A DNA stretch of 64,000 bases from Streptomyces sp. NBC_01754. GTDB taxonomy: Bacteria > Actinomycetota > Actinomycetes > Streptomycetales > Streptomycetaceae. Position 1 is the stretch's first letter; every line of letters starts with the position of its first letter. The translations under genes and the position numbers were made by a program. The DNA is taken from the NCBI RefSeq assembly GCF_035918015.1, contig NZ_CP109132.1, positions 1,922,001-1,986,000 on the forward strand. Reading direction: 5' to 3'. Below the pieces are notes generated by a model. It made no database searches and was not told where the DNA came from. It saw only the letters and a program-made list of their open reading frames with translations. Shown here piece after piece: positions 35,624 to 44,818 of this stretch.

Positions 35624-36424
35624 ATGGCCCAGACCGAGATAGACACCAGCACACCGCATCCGGCGAGGCTGTACGACTGGTACCTCGGCGGCAAGGACAA
35701 CTACCCGGTGGACGAGGAACTGGGCAGGCGGCTCACCGCCTTCGCGCCCGTCATCCCCGTCATGGCCCGGATGAACCGGGCCTTCACCCATCGGGCCACC
35801 CGGTGGCTGGCAGGCCAGGGGCTGACGCAGTTCCTCGACATCGGCACGGGGATCCCCACGGAACCCAACCTCCACCAGTTGGCCCAGAGGGCCGCTCCGG
35901 AGGCGCGGGTCGTCTACTGCGACCACGACCCGGTCGTCCTGTCCCATGCCCAGGCCCTGCTGAGCGGGACCCCGGAGGGTGCTCTCGGCTACGTACAGGC
36001 CGACGCGCGGGAGACCGACCGCATCCTGGCCGAGGCCGCCGACGTCCTCGACCTCGACCGGCCGGTCGCGCTCTCCCTGAACGCGCTGCTGCACTTCCTG
36101 AGCGACGAGGACGGCGCCTACGAGGTCGTGGAGCGCCTGACGGCCGCGTTGGCGCCCGGCAGCTACCTGGTCGTCTCGCATCTCACCCCGGACTTCCACC
36201 CCGAGGAGGCGGCCCAGAAGGTCCGGGACATGTACAAGGCCAACGGGCTCACCCTGGACATGCGCGACCGCGACCGCTTCGCCCGCTTCTTCGACGGCCT
36301 CGACCTGGTCGCCCCCGGCATCGTCGCCGCCGAGGAGTGGCACCCGGAGCTGGGCGACCCGGTCCCGGGTCAGGAGAACGCGCACAGCGGGGAGTACGTG
36401 GCGGTGGCGCGCAAGGGGTGGTGA
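35624..36424 (+). CDS. SAM-dependent methyltransferase, DUF574 type
   Basis: A 266-residue protein of the actinobacterial family with the signature start TPHPARLYDWYLGGKDNYPV. The SAM motif is FLDIGTGIPTEPNLHQLAQ, with later elements VVYCDHDPVVLSHAQALL and LSLNALLHFLSDEDGAYEVV. The family is expanded in Streptomyces and no member's substrate can be inferred from sequence. The length is normal and the frame intact. Confidence 0.92.
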   Translation: MAQTEIDTSTPHPARLYDWYLGGKDNYPVDEELGRRLTAFAPVIPVMARMNRAFTHRATRWLAGQGLTQFLDIGTGIPTEPNLHQLAQRAAPEARVVYCDHDPVVLSHAQALLSGTPEGALGYVQADARETDRILAEAADVLDLDRPVALSLNALLHFLSDEDGAYEVVERLTAALAPGSYLVVSHLTPDFHPEEAAQKVRDMYKANGLTLDMRDRDRFARFFDGLDLVAPGIVAAEEWHPELGDPVPGQENAHSGEYVAVARKGW

Positions 36425-36560
36425 GCCGACGGGGTCGGTGGTGACGCGGTCCGGGCGGGCTCCGACGCTCTCGGGCCCGGTCCGGCGCGGACCGGCGCGG
36501 ACCGGCGCGAGAGCGTCGGCCGGGTGAGTCGCACCTGCTCCGCGCCGGTCTCACGCCAGG

Positions 36561-37166
36561 ATGACGGTCATGGCCACACCGTTGACCGTTCCCAGCCTCA
36601 CCGCCGGTGCCGACTTCGTCCTCCGCCCCTGGGAACTGAGCGATCTGCCCCTGGTACGCGAGGCGTCGGCGGACGCCTACATCCCGCTGATCACCACCGT
36701 CCCCTCGCCGTACTCGGACGAGGCGGCCGAGGAGTACGTCCGCCGCCAGTGGGAGCGGGCGGCCACCGGCGCCGGATACCCCTTCGCCATCGTCCGCTCC
36801 CGGGACCGGCGGCCGGTCGGCTCCATCGGGCTCTGGCTCCGGGACGCGGCCGAGGGCCGGGCGACCCTCGGCTACTGGATGGCCGCCCCGGCCCGCCGGG
36901 GCGGCGTGGCGGGAGCCGCTCTGCGGACGGTCACCACCTGGGCCCTGCACGAACTGCTCATCGCCCGCCTGCAACTACTCGTCGAGCCGTGGAACACCGC
37001 GTCCGTACGGACCGCCGAGAGCGCCGGGTTCCGGCGCGAGGGCCTGCTGCGCGGATGGCAGCAGGTCGGGGACGAGCGCCGGGACATGCTGATGTACGCC
37101 CGTCTGAGCGACGACCGGCCGGACCGGGCCGGCAGCCGAGACCGCTCAGAGAGGCGGGACGGCTGA
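36561..37166 (+). CDS. GNAT N-acetyltransferase (RimJ/RimL type)
   Basis: A 201-residue acetyltransferase. It has FVLRPWELSDLPLVREASAD at the start, the acetyl-CoA region LGYWMAAPARRGGVAGAALR, and LQLLVEPWNTASVRTAESAG with GFRREGLLRGWQQVGDERRD at the end. An ATG at 36570 with AGGATGA upstream is an equally good start. The C-terminal tail is charged and disordered. Substrate unknown. Confidence 0.87.
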   Translation: MTVMATPLTVPSLTAGADFVLRPWELSDLPLVREASADAYIPLITTVPSPYSDEAAEEYVRRQWERAATGAGYPFAIVRSRDRRPVGSIGLWLRDAAEGRATLGYWMAAPARRGGVAGAALRTVTTWALHELLIARLQLLVEPWNTASVRTAESAGFRREGLLRGWQQVGDERRDMLMYARLSDDRPDRAGSRDRSERRDG

Positions 37167-37237
37167 GGCGGGCGGGGGCTCCGCGCAGACGGCCCGCGTC
37201 GTGTCTCCCCGTCGGCGGCGAAGAGGAGCCGGTGCGC

Positions 37238-39148
37238 TCAGCACGCCCGCAGCTTGGGCTCGGGCGGGGCGGACTGTCGCATTATCGACTTCAGATGCTT
37301 GTCGTAGATCCCGGCCCACTCCGTCGGTCCGGTGGTCTTCTTCATGATCGCCTTCAAGGCGTCACACACCTCGTCGTGCAGTCCGGTCTCCCGCGCGTCC
37401 GTCGCCACGCCGTATCTCTCCGGATCGTCGCCGAGGTTGTAGATGCCCTTCGTCTTCTCCTTGTACTTGTCGGCGAGGCCGGCGACGATCACGTCGTCCG
37501 TGGCCACCGCGTAGACGTTGATCCCGGGGTCCAGCAGGTCGTCGACGCATTCCTCGTAACCGGCGCGCAGGACTCGCTGACCGGTGAGCTGCACCGTGTC
37601 GAGCCAGGGGACGTAGACCGAGTCCCTGGCGGTGCAGACCTTGGTGGTGCGGTCCTGCTGTAGGTCGCTCAGGTCGTTGTAGCGCCGGTTCTTTCGTACC
37701 AGAAGCCCTTTGAAGGCCTCGAAGTACGGTCCGGCGAAGGCGACCTTGTCCTCCTTCTCGCGCTTCTCGTTGATGCTGTACGTGGCGAGCACGATGTGCG
37801 CCCTGCCCGCCCGCAGATAGGCGCTCCGGTTGCCGGAGTTCACCGCGACGAATCTCACCCGGTCCTCGCCGAACCCCAGCTTCCGGGCGATCGCGTAGCC
37901 CAGGTCCACCTCGAACCCCTTGAACTCCTCGACCCCGTCGGACGCCTTTCCGGTCCGCACGCTGAGTCCGGGCTGGTCCGACTTGACGCCGATCCACAGT
38001 TCGTCGTGGTCGACGCCGAACTTCGACGGCGCCTTGACCGCGTCCGGCCCCTTGTCCGACGCGGAACCGCCCTGCGAGCCGGCCCCGGAGTCGTCCCGCT
38101 TCCCCCACACGAACCACGCCGTGCCCGCGAGCAGCGCCGTACAGAGCACGGCGACCGGAACCCTCCACCGGTCCCGGCGGTTGCGAGGGGACACCTCGGG
38201 GCGCCCGGTACCGGGCGGGAGGCCGTGCCCGGCGGGGTCCTCGGGCTTCGGGCCGACCGGTGTGTCCAGCGCGGCGACGTCCCGGGAGACGGACTGGAGC
38301 ATCCGCTCCGCCTCGGCGGCGACCGGGCGCTGGGCGGGGTCCTTCCGCAGCAGGGCCTCGATCAGCTCGGTCAGCGGTCCGGCGAACTTCATGGGCGGCA
38401 CCGGCGACTCGCGCACGGCGATCAGCACCTCGTAACTCGCGGCCCCGTCGAACGGCCGTCTGCCCTCCACCATCTCGTAGAGCGTGACGCCGAGGGCCCA
38501 CAGGTCCGACGCGGTGCCCGCGGGGTTCGGCTGTTCCGGCGTACGGCTGAGCAGTTCGGGCGCGAGGTACTGCGGTGTACCGATGATCTCGTGCGACCGG
38601 GTCACCTGCACGGCGCCCTCGAAGGTGGCGATCCCGAAATCCATGAGGAGGGCACGACCGTCGGGACGGAAGAGGACGTTGTGGGGTTTCACGTCCCGGT
38701 GCAGCACCCCGGCCTCGTGCACGGCGGTCAGTCCGCGCAGCACCTGAAGCCCTATGCGGGCCGCGTGCGGCACGGACAGCTGCTGCTGCTCGCGCAGGAG
38801 ATCGGCCAGGGACCGGGAGTTGAGGAGCTCCATCACGATCCAGACCTGGTTGCCGTCCTCGATCACGTCGTGCACGGCGACCACGTTCTGATGACCGATC
38901 CGGGCGATGGCCTGCGCCTCACGGCGAGCCCGGCTCACCCACTGCGCCTGGGCGACGGGCGTCACGGCGCCGGGGTGATGAAGGAGCCCCTTCACGGCCA
39001 CCTTCCGGTCGAGGCTCGTGTCGAGGGCCTCCCAGACCACCCCCATCCCGCCGCGTCCCAGCTGGCTCATCAGCCGGTAACGTCCGGCGATCACCGTGTT
39101 CGGCGCGTTGCCCGTGCCCTGACCGGTCGTGCCGTCTTCGGTGTGCAT
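37238..39148 (-). CDS. Receptor-type Ser/Thr protein kinase with extracellular solute-binding-like domain
   Basis: A 636-residue membrane kinase. The PknB-type kinase domain spans about residues 22-290: glycine loop LGRGGMGVVWEA, Lys in KVAVKGLLHH, catalytic loop VLHRDVKPHNVLF, DFG in LLMDFGIATFEG and APE in QYLAPELL. A juxtamembrane linker is followed by a helix near 325-345 (WRVPVAVLCTALLAGTAWFV). The outer part (about 380-620) looks like a family 3 amino-acid-binding protein: LWIGVKSDQPGLSVRTG, FKGFEVDLGYAIARKLGFGE, VAVNSGNRSAYLRAGRAHIV and YGVATDARETGLHDEVCDAL. I infer ligand-dependent phosphorylation, perhaps of glutamate-like ligands as in PknG/GlnX-type sensing. Unpaired C-terminal cysteine. 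Confidence 0.88.
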   Translation of the reverse strand: MHTEDGTTGQGTGNAPNTVIAGRYRLMSQLGRGGMGVVWEALDTSLDRKVAVKGLLHHPGAVTPVAQAQWVSRARREAQAIARIGHQNVVAVHDVIEDGNQVWIVMELLNSRSLADLLREQQQLSVPHAARIGLQVLRGLTAVHEAGVLHRDVKPHNVLFRPDGRALLMDFGIATFEGAVQVTRSHEIIGTPQYLAPELLSRTPEQPNPAGTASDLWALGVTLYEMVEGRRPFDGAASYEVLIAVRESPVPPMKFAGPLTELIEALLRKDPAQRPVAAEAERMLQSVSRDVAALDTPVGPKPEDPAGHGLPPGTGRPEVSPRNRRDRWRVPVAVLCTALLAGTAWFVWGKRDDSGAGSQGGSASDKGPDAVKAPSKFGVDHDELWIGVKSDQPGLSVRTGKASDGVEEFKGFEVDLGYAIARKLGFGEDRVRFVAVNSGNRSAYLRAGRAHIVLATYSINEKREKEDKVAFAGPYFEAFKGLLVRKNRRYNDLSDLQQDRTTKVCTARDSVYVPWLDTVQLTGQRVLRAGYEECVDDLLDPGINVYAVATDDVIVAGLADKYKEKTKGIYNLGDDPERYGVATDARETGLHDEVCDALKAIMKKTTGPTEWAGIYDKHLKSIMRQSAPPEPKLRAC

Positions 39149-39240
39149 CCGACCCCCGTAAGCCGCGGTGTGGTGAGCAACAATAGACGCTGAGTCAGGT
39201 CATGGCTCTGCCCCTGGAGTTCGGGCTCGCGCCCGATCTT

Positions 39241-39717
39241 TCAGCGGCTGGTGGCGGCCGTCCACCGGTACCGCGCGTCCGGCTCGCCCACCTCGTTGCG
39301 GCTGCCGTCGTCGTACGACACGGCGGTGAACCCGTGCCGCTCGTAGAAGGCACGCGCGGCGGTGTTGCGCTGGAAGGTGTACAGGCCCAACTCCCCGTGT
39401 GAGACGGCCTTGGCCTGCTCCAGCAGCCGCGTCCCGATACCGCTTCGCAGCGCGTCGGGCCGTACGTAGAGCTGGTCGAGCTCGTCACCGTCGAGGGCCG
39501 CGAACCCGAGGACTCCTCTTGTCGGGCCCTCGGCCACCCACACCCGGCTGCCCGGCAGCACGACATGGGTGATCCAGGCGAGCGTGTCCTCGTCGCTGTG
39601 GATCCGGGGCAGATACGGCAGAGCCGCGGCCCGCGAGTCCAGGAAGACCCGGGTGGCCTCCCCTGCGTCCCCGTCCTTCGCGGCCCGTATCGCTACCCGC
39701 TCGTCCTGTGCCCTCAC
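39241..39717 (-). CDS. GNAT N-acetyltransferase
   Basis: A 158-residue acetyltransferase with VAIRAAKDGDAGEATRVFLD, GFAALDGDELDQLYVRPDAL, SGIGTRLLEQAK (acetyl-CoA loop) and YTFQRNTAARAFYERHGFTA. The GTG at 39717 has AAGGAG six bases upstream; the ATG at 39744 adds an Arg-rich stretch without family character. Substrate unknown. Confidence 0.87.
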   Translation of the reverse strand: MRAQDERVAIRAAKDGDAGEATRVFLDSRAAALPYLPRIHSDEDTLAWITHVVLPGSRVWVAEGPTRGVLGFAALDGDELDQLYVRPDALRSGIGTRLLEQAKAVSHGELGLYTFQRNTAARAFYERHGFTAVSYDDGSRNEVGEPDARYRWTAATSR

Positions 39718-39828
39718 GTCGCTCCTTCGTCGGCGAAGGCACATCAGTACCAGAACGACGGGGTCGCGGGCGCGGGGTTATCGGGGCGGGAGCCGACCGG
39801 GCCCATGCGAGAGGGCTCCCCACGGAAG

Positions 39829-39856
39829 CCTTCCCGGGGAGGGCTCCCCGGGAAGG
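39829..39856. terminator. Stem-loop terminator
   Basis: A perfect 12-bp inverted repeat, CCTTCCCGGGGA with its complement, around loop GGGC. It is downstream of the minus-strand nucleotidyltransferase gene and probably ends its transcript. Confidence 0.75.
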
Positions 39857-39958
39857 ACGGCGAACCGCGCGGCCGGGACCTGGGCAGGGCCGGCGACGAA
39901 CGCACGCGGTGACGGGCCGCGCCGCCGGCCGACGCAGCGGACCAGCCAGGGCTTCCGC

Positions 39959-40702
39959 TCACGGCCGCATGCCCTCGATGCCACTCCGCACGAACGTTCG
40001 TGCCGTGTACGCCCGGCGGATGCGTCGTCCCCGGCCGATCGGCCGGGGGTGTGAGTACCGGCGGTCGTGGATGTCGCGCACCAGGTCCGCCGGCGCCCCG
40101 AGTTCCAGCAGTTCCGCGAGGGCCTCGCGCTTCGTGATCAGGCGCCCGTCGCGCAGGGTGACGGTGGCGCGAGCCAGCACCAACAGGCCCAGATCCACCC
40201 AGATGTCCTGGAGCCAGAGCAGGGGCTTACCCGTGGCCGGAAGCCAGAACTCCTCCAGGTCGCGCCGGATGAAGTCCTCCAACTGCCCCGGGGCGAGCGG
40301 CGGGAGCACACTGTCCGGCGACGGACCGTAGAGGGTGAGACCGCCGTCCAGCAGCTCCCGGCGGGAGACCGGGGTGACCGGACGCTCCTGAAGCGTGCCG
40401 TGGGCCCAGGTGACATGGTGGGCCCCGGCTTCGGAGAGCGCTGTCCTGGCCATGTACGAACAGTGCAACTTCGCTGCGGCCGGCTCCACGTCCAGCAGAC
40501 GCCGGTGCATGCCGGCGAGTCGGTCCCTCTGCTCTTCGTCGAGAGGGGTCTCGCAGAGCGCGATGAGGTCGAGGTCGCTGCGTCCGGGCCGGAAATCACC
40601 CAGCGCGAGCGATCCGTGCGCCCACACGGCGACCGTCGGCACCGTCGACAGCACCTCGGAGATGAACCGCTGGAGCACACCGTCCGTCCCGGTCCCCGTC
40701 AT
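39959..40702 (-). CDS. Nucleotidyltransferase-domain protein (AadA-like)
   Basis: A 247-residue protein with the minimal nucleotidyltransferase signature in VWAHGSLALGDFRPGRSDLD followed by LIAL, i.e. GS-x10-DxD. This is the metal/nucleotide site of aminoglycoside adenylyltransferases and related enzymes. The C-terminal helical part contains FWLPATGKPLLWLQDIWVDL and ITKREALAELLELGAPADLV. The ATG at 40702 gives a compact start (TGTGTDGVLQRFISEVLST). Drug resistance is possible but cannot be told from a chromosomal housekeeping or toxin-like role. Confidence 0.82.
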   Translation of the reverse strand: MTGTGTDGVLQRFISEVLSTVPTVAVWAHGSLALGDFRPGRSDLDLIALCETPLDEEQRDRLAGMHRRLLDVEPAAAKLHCSYMARTALSEAGAHHVTWAHGTLQERPVTPVSRRELLDGGLTLYGPSPDSVLPPLAPGQLEDFIRRDLEEFWLPATGKPLLWLQDIWVDLGLLVLARATVTLRDGRLITKREALAELLELGAPADLVRDIHDRRYSHPRPIGRGRRIRRAYTARTFVRSGIEGMRP

Positions 40703-40899
40703 GTCCGTGATCCTCGCACACGGCCATGGACGCGGCCTCGCCCGGCCACCCCGGCAACGCCGCTCACGCACGTGGGGACCGGCTCGTGGTGCCGGGCCCG
40801 CCCGCCGACGACCACGCATTCCTCAACGGGGTTCCCTCCGTTCATGCCGTTCTTGTCGGACGTCAGCCGTAGGCTGTCGCCGGAAAACTAGGGGAGACG

Positions 40900-42207
40900 A
40901 TGACTGACGACCGCAAGGCAATCGTTCCGGTGTGGACGCTGGCGACCGGTGACGCCCGGGTGCCCGCACTGGCGGGTGACGAGCCGATGACGGCTGAGCG
41001 CTTGGCCGAACTGCGCGGTGTGCTGGCCGGCCTGGCCGACGAACCGATTGCCACACTTGAGGTACATCCGCTGCCCGACCAACTCGACCGCGGCCGAGGT
41101 ATGCCCCTCGATGCCGCGAGTCCCTTGGCGCAGCACCTGTCGCAGCTCATCACGCAGTCAGCGCGGAGTTCCTCCGTGGCGGCCACGGCGACCACTGCCG
41201 GCGATGGCCTGTACCGCATGGTGGTTCCGGCGAAGGTCGCCGCCCAACTCGGTGAGGGCATCGTTCGCCCGATGGCGTCGAAGGCGGCGGCCGGCGGCGT
41301 CCACAGTGCACTCGTGAGCTCGACGGGCATCGCCGCCCACGCGACGTTCGTGCCGGTCGGCAAGGTGGCAGCAGCGGGCGCGGTCGGTGGAGCCGGTGCG
41401 ACAGCCGGCGTCGCGGTCGCCGGCAGCGCGGCGCTCACCGTGGCCGCGCCGCTCGTGCTCATGGCCGTGGCGGTGGGGGTGAGCGCGCATGCCGACCACA
41501 AGCGCCAGCAGGCCATCGAACACATCACAGAACTGCTGGAACAACTGCGGGAAGAAAAGCTCGATGCCGAGCGCAGCGAACTCGACGGCTGCCGCGACGC
41601 CATCGACAAAGCCACGGCCATTCTGCTCGACCAGGGAAAGCTCGGTGTCTCGCTCGGGCTCGACTCGGCAGTGCACGCCATCAGCAAGGCGCTGGCCGCC
41701 GCCGGCCGCCGCGTCGCCCAGTGGCAGAGCGCACTCGACAAGCTGCCGGAGGGCAAGGCCGTCGAGATCGGCTCACTGACCAAGTCGTTCCCCGGTGTCG
41801 ACGAAGAAGGCGGCACGTTCCGCACGCACCTCGAACTCACGGCCCTGGCCATCGCGCTGAAACGGCGGGTCATCGTCCTGCAGGCCGTCGAGCACGCACA
41901 GAGCGACTCCGGCAACCTGTTCGAGAACTTCGCCCGGGCGCTCAAGGCCGACCAGCAGCGCCTCGGTCAACTGGAGTCGGGTGTCGCCGGTGTCCTGGAG
42001 CGCCTGTCGGCCCTGGAGTTGGCACGCCCGCACGGTTTGCGGCCCGTCTTCACGACCGGTGAAGTCGATCGCCTGATGCGCGCGGCACACCGGATTCACC
42101 AGCTGGGCGACGGCGTGGTGGCCGACAGCCGCACGACAGACGTGGCGATTGAGATTGCCCGCGGCAAGGACGGTTCGGTGGTCGTGTTCCCCGCGCTGCC
42201 CGCGTAG
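40900..42207 (+). CDS. Unrecognised protein with Gly/Ala-rich hydrophobic centre and coiled coils
   Basis: A 435-residue protein. Residues about 1-110 are soluble (ARVPALAGDEPMTAERLAEL). Residues about 140-205 are a Gly/Ala zipper-like hydrophobic region (AAAGAVGGAGATAGVAVAGS, then LTVAAPLVLMAVAVGVSA). Amphipathic helices follow (QQAIEHITELLEQLREEKLD, AIDKATAILLDQGKL). The C-terminus includes IGSLTKSFPGVDEEGGTFRT. It has an overall membrane-active look. ATG 40900 follows AACTAGGGGAGA. Its neighbours are the divergent nucleotidyltransferase and rnpB. I do not recognise a family or function. Confidence 0.75.
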   Translation: MTDDRKAIVPVWTLATGDARVPALAGDEPMTAERLAELRGVLAGLADEPIATLEVHPLPDQLDRGRGMPLDAASPLAQHLSQLITQSARSSSVAATATTAGDGLYRMVVPAKVAAQLGEGIVRPMASKAAAGGVHSALVSSTGIAAHATFVPVGKVAAAGAVGGAGATAGVAVAGSAALTVAAPLVLMAVAVGVSAHADHKRQQAIEHITELLEQLREEKLDAERSELDGCRDAIDKATAILLDQGKLGVSLGLDSAVHAISKALAAAGRRVAQWQSALDKLPEGKAVEIGSLTKSFPGVDEEGGTFRTHLELTALAIALKRRVIVLQAVEHAQSDSGNLFENFARALKADQQRLGQLESGVAGVLERLSALELARPHGLRPVFTTGEVDRLMRAAHRIHQLGDGVVADSRTTDVAIEIARGKDGSVVVFPALPA

Positions 42208-42556
42208 GCGTAGCCCCCGCTCGCACTCACTTGGTGAGTGCGGGCGGAGTCACCCGAGACCTCGGACGCGGCCGTCTCTCCAGCCTTCCCTCCCGTAACA
42301 GGGGGAGGCGGGTCACTCTCGTGCAGCCGTACGCATGGGTTGGTGGAAAGTACCCCGCGTATTCCCGAGCGGAAGGACCCCGTGATCGCGTGCGTCGGGC
42401 ACGCTCGCGCCACACCGCGATGAACCACCGGGGAGAGGCGCTGGGGCTCGCGCCCAGCAAGCTCGTCTCGTCGCCCGAAGCAGTAAGCCGCTGAAAGACC
42501 GGAAAGGACCTCGGCCGCCGGTCAGAGACTCATTCCATGGCATAACCGCAGGTAGC
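42208..42556. other. Gene-free interval between the unknown ORF and rnpB
   Basis: It holds a terminator hairpin at 42222-42242 and otherwise only short, unconvincing frames. No promoter, repeat or RNA structure beyond that hairpin was recognised. The right part is the 3' trailer of the RNase P RNA transcript. Confidence 0.5.
42222..42242. terminator. Stem-loop terminator after the unknown ORF
   Basis: CGCACTCAC and GTGAGTGCG form a perfect 9-bp stem with loop TTG, 15 bases after the stop at 42207. Confidence 0.75.
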
Positions 42557-42964
42557 GGCAGACGAGTCGGGCTGTACGCCGGGTTCTGTCGCCCGGTCGC
42601 CTCGCGGCGGCCGGGGAGACGGCCATCCATCTAGGACCGGCATTGCTGCCGGCCTCGTGCGGTCTACCCGCGAACTCGGGCGGGCAGCCCTCGAACGTTC
42701 GCGCAGGAGCACCGGAGTGCTCCCTCTTGACCTTGCTCCGGGTGGGGTTTACCTAGCCGCCTGAGTCACCTCAGGCGCTGGTGGTCTCTTACACCACCGT
42801 TTCACCCTTACCTGGGACCGGAGTCCCGGGCGGTCTGTTTTCTGTGGCACTGTCCCGCGAGTCACCCCGGGTGGCTGTTAGCCACCACCCTGCCCTGTGG
42901 AGCCCGGACGTTCCTCGGGAGGATCCGGAGATCCTCACGCGGCCGTCCGCCCGGCTCGTCTGCC
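42557..42964 (-). ncRNA. rnpB: RNase P RNA, type A
   Basis: About 408 bases of catalytic RNA that matures tRNA 5' ends. The P1 helix is formed by the 5' end (reverse complement of 42950-42964, GGCAGACGAGCCGGG) and the 3' end (CCCGACTCGTCTGCC). Conserved core strings such as the complement of GGTAAACCCC (42746 region) and GGGTGGGTAA-like and ACAGAA-like motifs appear in order. The orientation is fixed by the 5' GGCAGACGAG and by the conserved AGACCGC..., GGGTGAAACGGTGGTG region. The ends are accurate to a few bases. Confidence 0.95.
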
Positions 42965-43158
42965 GTGCCCGCCATGTTACCCGGGCCGAGGCCGTCCGCC
43001 CCGCCCGCCTCTCGTCAGGCCTGACCAGGCTGCGGCCCCACAGCGGCGTCAGGGCGGCCCCCGCCCCCTCCGAACCAGGACGTACCCGGGTGCGCCGTAC
43101 CCTTGGCGAAGGGCCCCGTACGCAGGGGCCCCGTACCGCTGCCGCAAGGAGAACGCCC

Positions 43159-43959
43159 GTGCTCGTGCTGTTGCCGCCCTCCGAAGGAAAGGCCGCACCG
43201 GGGCGCGGAGCACCCCTGAAGCCCGGCTCGCTGTCCCTGCCGGGCCTGGCGGAGGCGCGGGCCACGGTGCTCGACGAGTTGGTCGGGCTGTGTGCGGCCG
43301 ACGAGGACAAGGCCCGGGAGGTGCTCGGGCTGAGTGAGGGGCTGCGGGGCGAGGTCGCGAAGAACGCGGAACTGCGGACGGCCGCGACCCGGCCCGCCGG
43401 GGAGATCTACACCGGGGTGCTGTACGACGCCCTCGGCCTGGCCTCCCTGGACACGGCGGCCAAGCGGCGGGCCGGCAGGTCCCTGCTGGTCTTCTCCGGG
43501 CTGTGGGGCGCGGTGCGTATGGGTGACCGCATCCCCTCGTACCGCTGCTCGATGGGGGTCAGACTGCCGGGGCTGGGCGCGCTCGGCGCCTACTGGCGCA
43601 CCCCGATGGCGTCCGTCATGCCGGAGGCGGCCGGGAACGGGCTCGTCCTGGATCTGCGGTCGTCGGCGTACGCCGGGGCGTGGCAGCCTGCGGGCGAGGT
43701 GGCGGAGCGCACCGCGAACGTACGGGTGTTGCACTCCCGGATGGTGGACGGTGTGGAGAAGCGGTCGGTGGTCAGCCATTTCAACAAGGCCACGAAGGGC
43801 CGGATGGTACGTGACCTGCTGACCGCCGGGGCACGGCCGAAGCGCCCCGCGCAGCTGGTGGAGGCGCTGCGGGACCTCGGCTACGTCGTCGAGGCGCAGG
43901 CTCCGGCGCGTGCGGGCCGGGCGTGGACGCTCGATGTGGTGGTCACCGAGATCCACTGA
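43159..43959 (+). CDS. yaaA: YaaA/DUF328 peroxide stress-type protein
   Basis: A 266-residue protein of the YaaA family, which lowers free iron and limits oxidative DNA damage in E. coli. The start VLVLLPPSEGKAAPGRGAPL carries the PSEGK motif. Further family stretches are IYTGVLYDALGLASLDTAAK, RAGRSLLVFSGLWGAVRMGD and VVSHFNKATKGRMVRDLLTA. The GTG at 43159 follows AAGGAG and gives the canonical start. It reads divergently from rnpB. Confidence 0.92.
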   Translation: MLVLLPPSEGKAAPGRGAPLKPGSLSLPGLAEARATVLDELVGLCAADEDKAREVLGLSEGLRGEVAKNAELRTAATRPAGEIYTGVLYDALGLASLDTAAKRRAGRSLLVFSGLWGAVRMGDRIPSYRCSMGVRLPGLGALGAYWRTPMASVMPEAAGNGLVLDLRSSAYAGAWQPAGEVAERTANVRVLHSRMVDGVEKRSVVSHFNKATKGRMVRDLLTAGARPKRPAQLVEALRDLGYVVEAQAPARAGRAWTLDVVVTEIH

Positions 43960-43988
43960 CGCCCCCGCCCGGACGTGGACGCAGGCGT

Positions 43989-44017
43989 GGGCATGGGCAT
44001 GGGCATGGGCATGGGCA
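43989..44017. repeat. Short hexamer tandem repeat (GGGCAT)
   Basis: Four exact copies and one partial copy of GGGCAT, within a wider low-complexity stretch of GTGGACGCGGGC-like units between yaaA and eda. It is intergenic and likely slippage-prone. Confidence 0.75.
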
Positions 44018-44119
44018 AGAGCGTGGACGCGGGCGCGGGCGTGAAGGCGTAGACGACGAGCGTTGCGGTATGCGCAATGCTCGTTGCGTGGTGTGTGGTC
44101 CGGGCGGCAGGATGGGGGC

Positions 44120-44791
44120 ATGACCTCCCCCGCGCCCTCCGCCACCTCTGCTTCCGGTTCCGCCTCGGGTTCCGGTTCCGTGCTGGATCTCGCCCCCGTC
44201 ATCCCCGTCGTCGTCCTGGAGGACGCGGCCGACGCCGTTCCGCTGGCCAGGGCACTGGTCGCGGGCGGGCTCCCCGCGATCGAGGTGACCCTGCGGACGG
44301 CCGCCGCGCTCGACGCGATCCGGGCTATCGCCGCAGAGGTCCCCGAGGCCGTGGTGGGCGCGGGGACCGTGATCTCCGTGGCGCAGGTGGCGGACACGGT
44401 CGCCGCCGGGGCCCGCTTCCTGGTCAGCCCCGGCTGGACGGACACGCTGCTGGCGGCGCTGAAGGCCTCGGGGCTGCCGTTCCTGCCCGGTGTCTCGACG
44501 ACGTCCGAGGTGGTGGCGCTGCTGGAGCGCGGGGTCACCGAGATGAAGTTCTTCCCGGCCGAGGCGGCCGGTGGCACCGCCTATCTCAAGGCCCTGTCCT
44601 CGCCTTTGCCGCAGGCCCGGTTCTGCCCCACGGGCGGCGTCTCGTCCGCGTCCGCACCCTCGTATCTGGCCCTGCCGAACGTCGGCTGTGTGGGCGGCAG
44701 TTGGATGGTGCCCGGCGACGCTGTGGCGGCGAAGGACTGGGCCCGGGTGGAGCGGCTGGCGGCCGGGGCGTCGGCGTTGCCGCGCGGCTGA
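44120..44791 (+). CDS. eda: KDPG/KHG aldolase
   Basis: A 223-residue aldolase that cleaves 2-keto-3-deoxy-6-phosphogluconate. The barrel motifs are VIPVVVLEDAADAVPLARAL, GLPAIEVTLRTAAALDAIRA (catalytic Glu), VGAGTVISVAQVA, FLVSPGWTDTLLA, and the Schiff-base Lys in GVTEMKFFPAEAAGG. FCPTGGVSSASAPSYLALPN and VGCVGGSWMVPGDAV form the phosphate site. The N-terminal Ser/Ala stretch is an unusual low-complexity addition. The ATG is at 44120. Confidence 0.95.
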   Translation: MTSPAPSATSASGSASGSGSVLDLAPVIPVVVLEDAADAVPLARALVAGGLPAIEVTLRTAAALDAIRAIAAEVPEAVVGAGTVISVAQVADTVAAGARFLVSPGWTDTLLAALKASGLPFLPGVSTTSEVVALLERGVTEMKFFPAEAAGGTAYLKALSSPLPQARFCPTGGVSSASAPSYLALPNVGCVGGSWMVPGDAVAAKDWARVERLAAGASALPRG

Positions 44792-44818
44792 GGCGGGGCC
44801 GCTCCCGGGACCGCCCGC

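Noticed and set aside
43981..44060. Possible repetitive protein gene or riboswitch between yaaA and eda
   Set aside because: Only GGGCAT-type slippage repeats are present. No conserved frame, RBS or known RNA structure was found.
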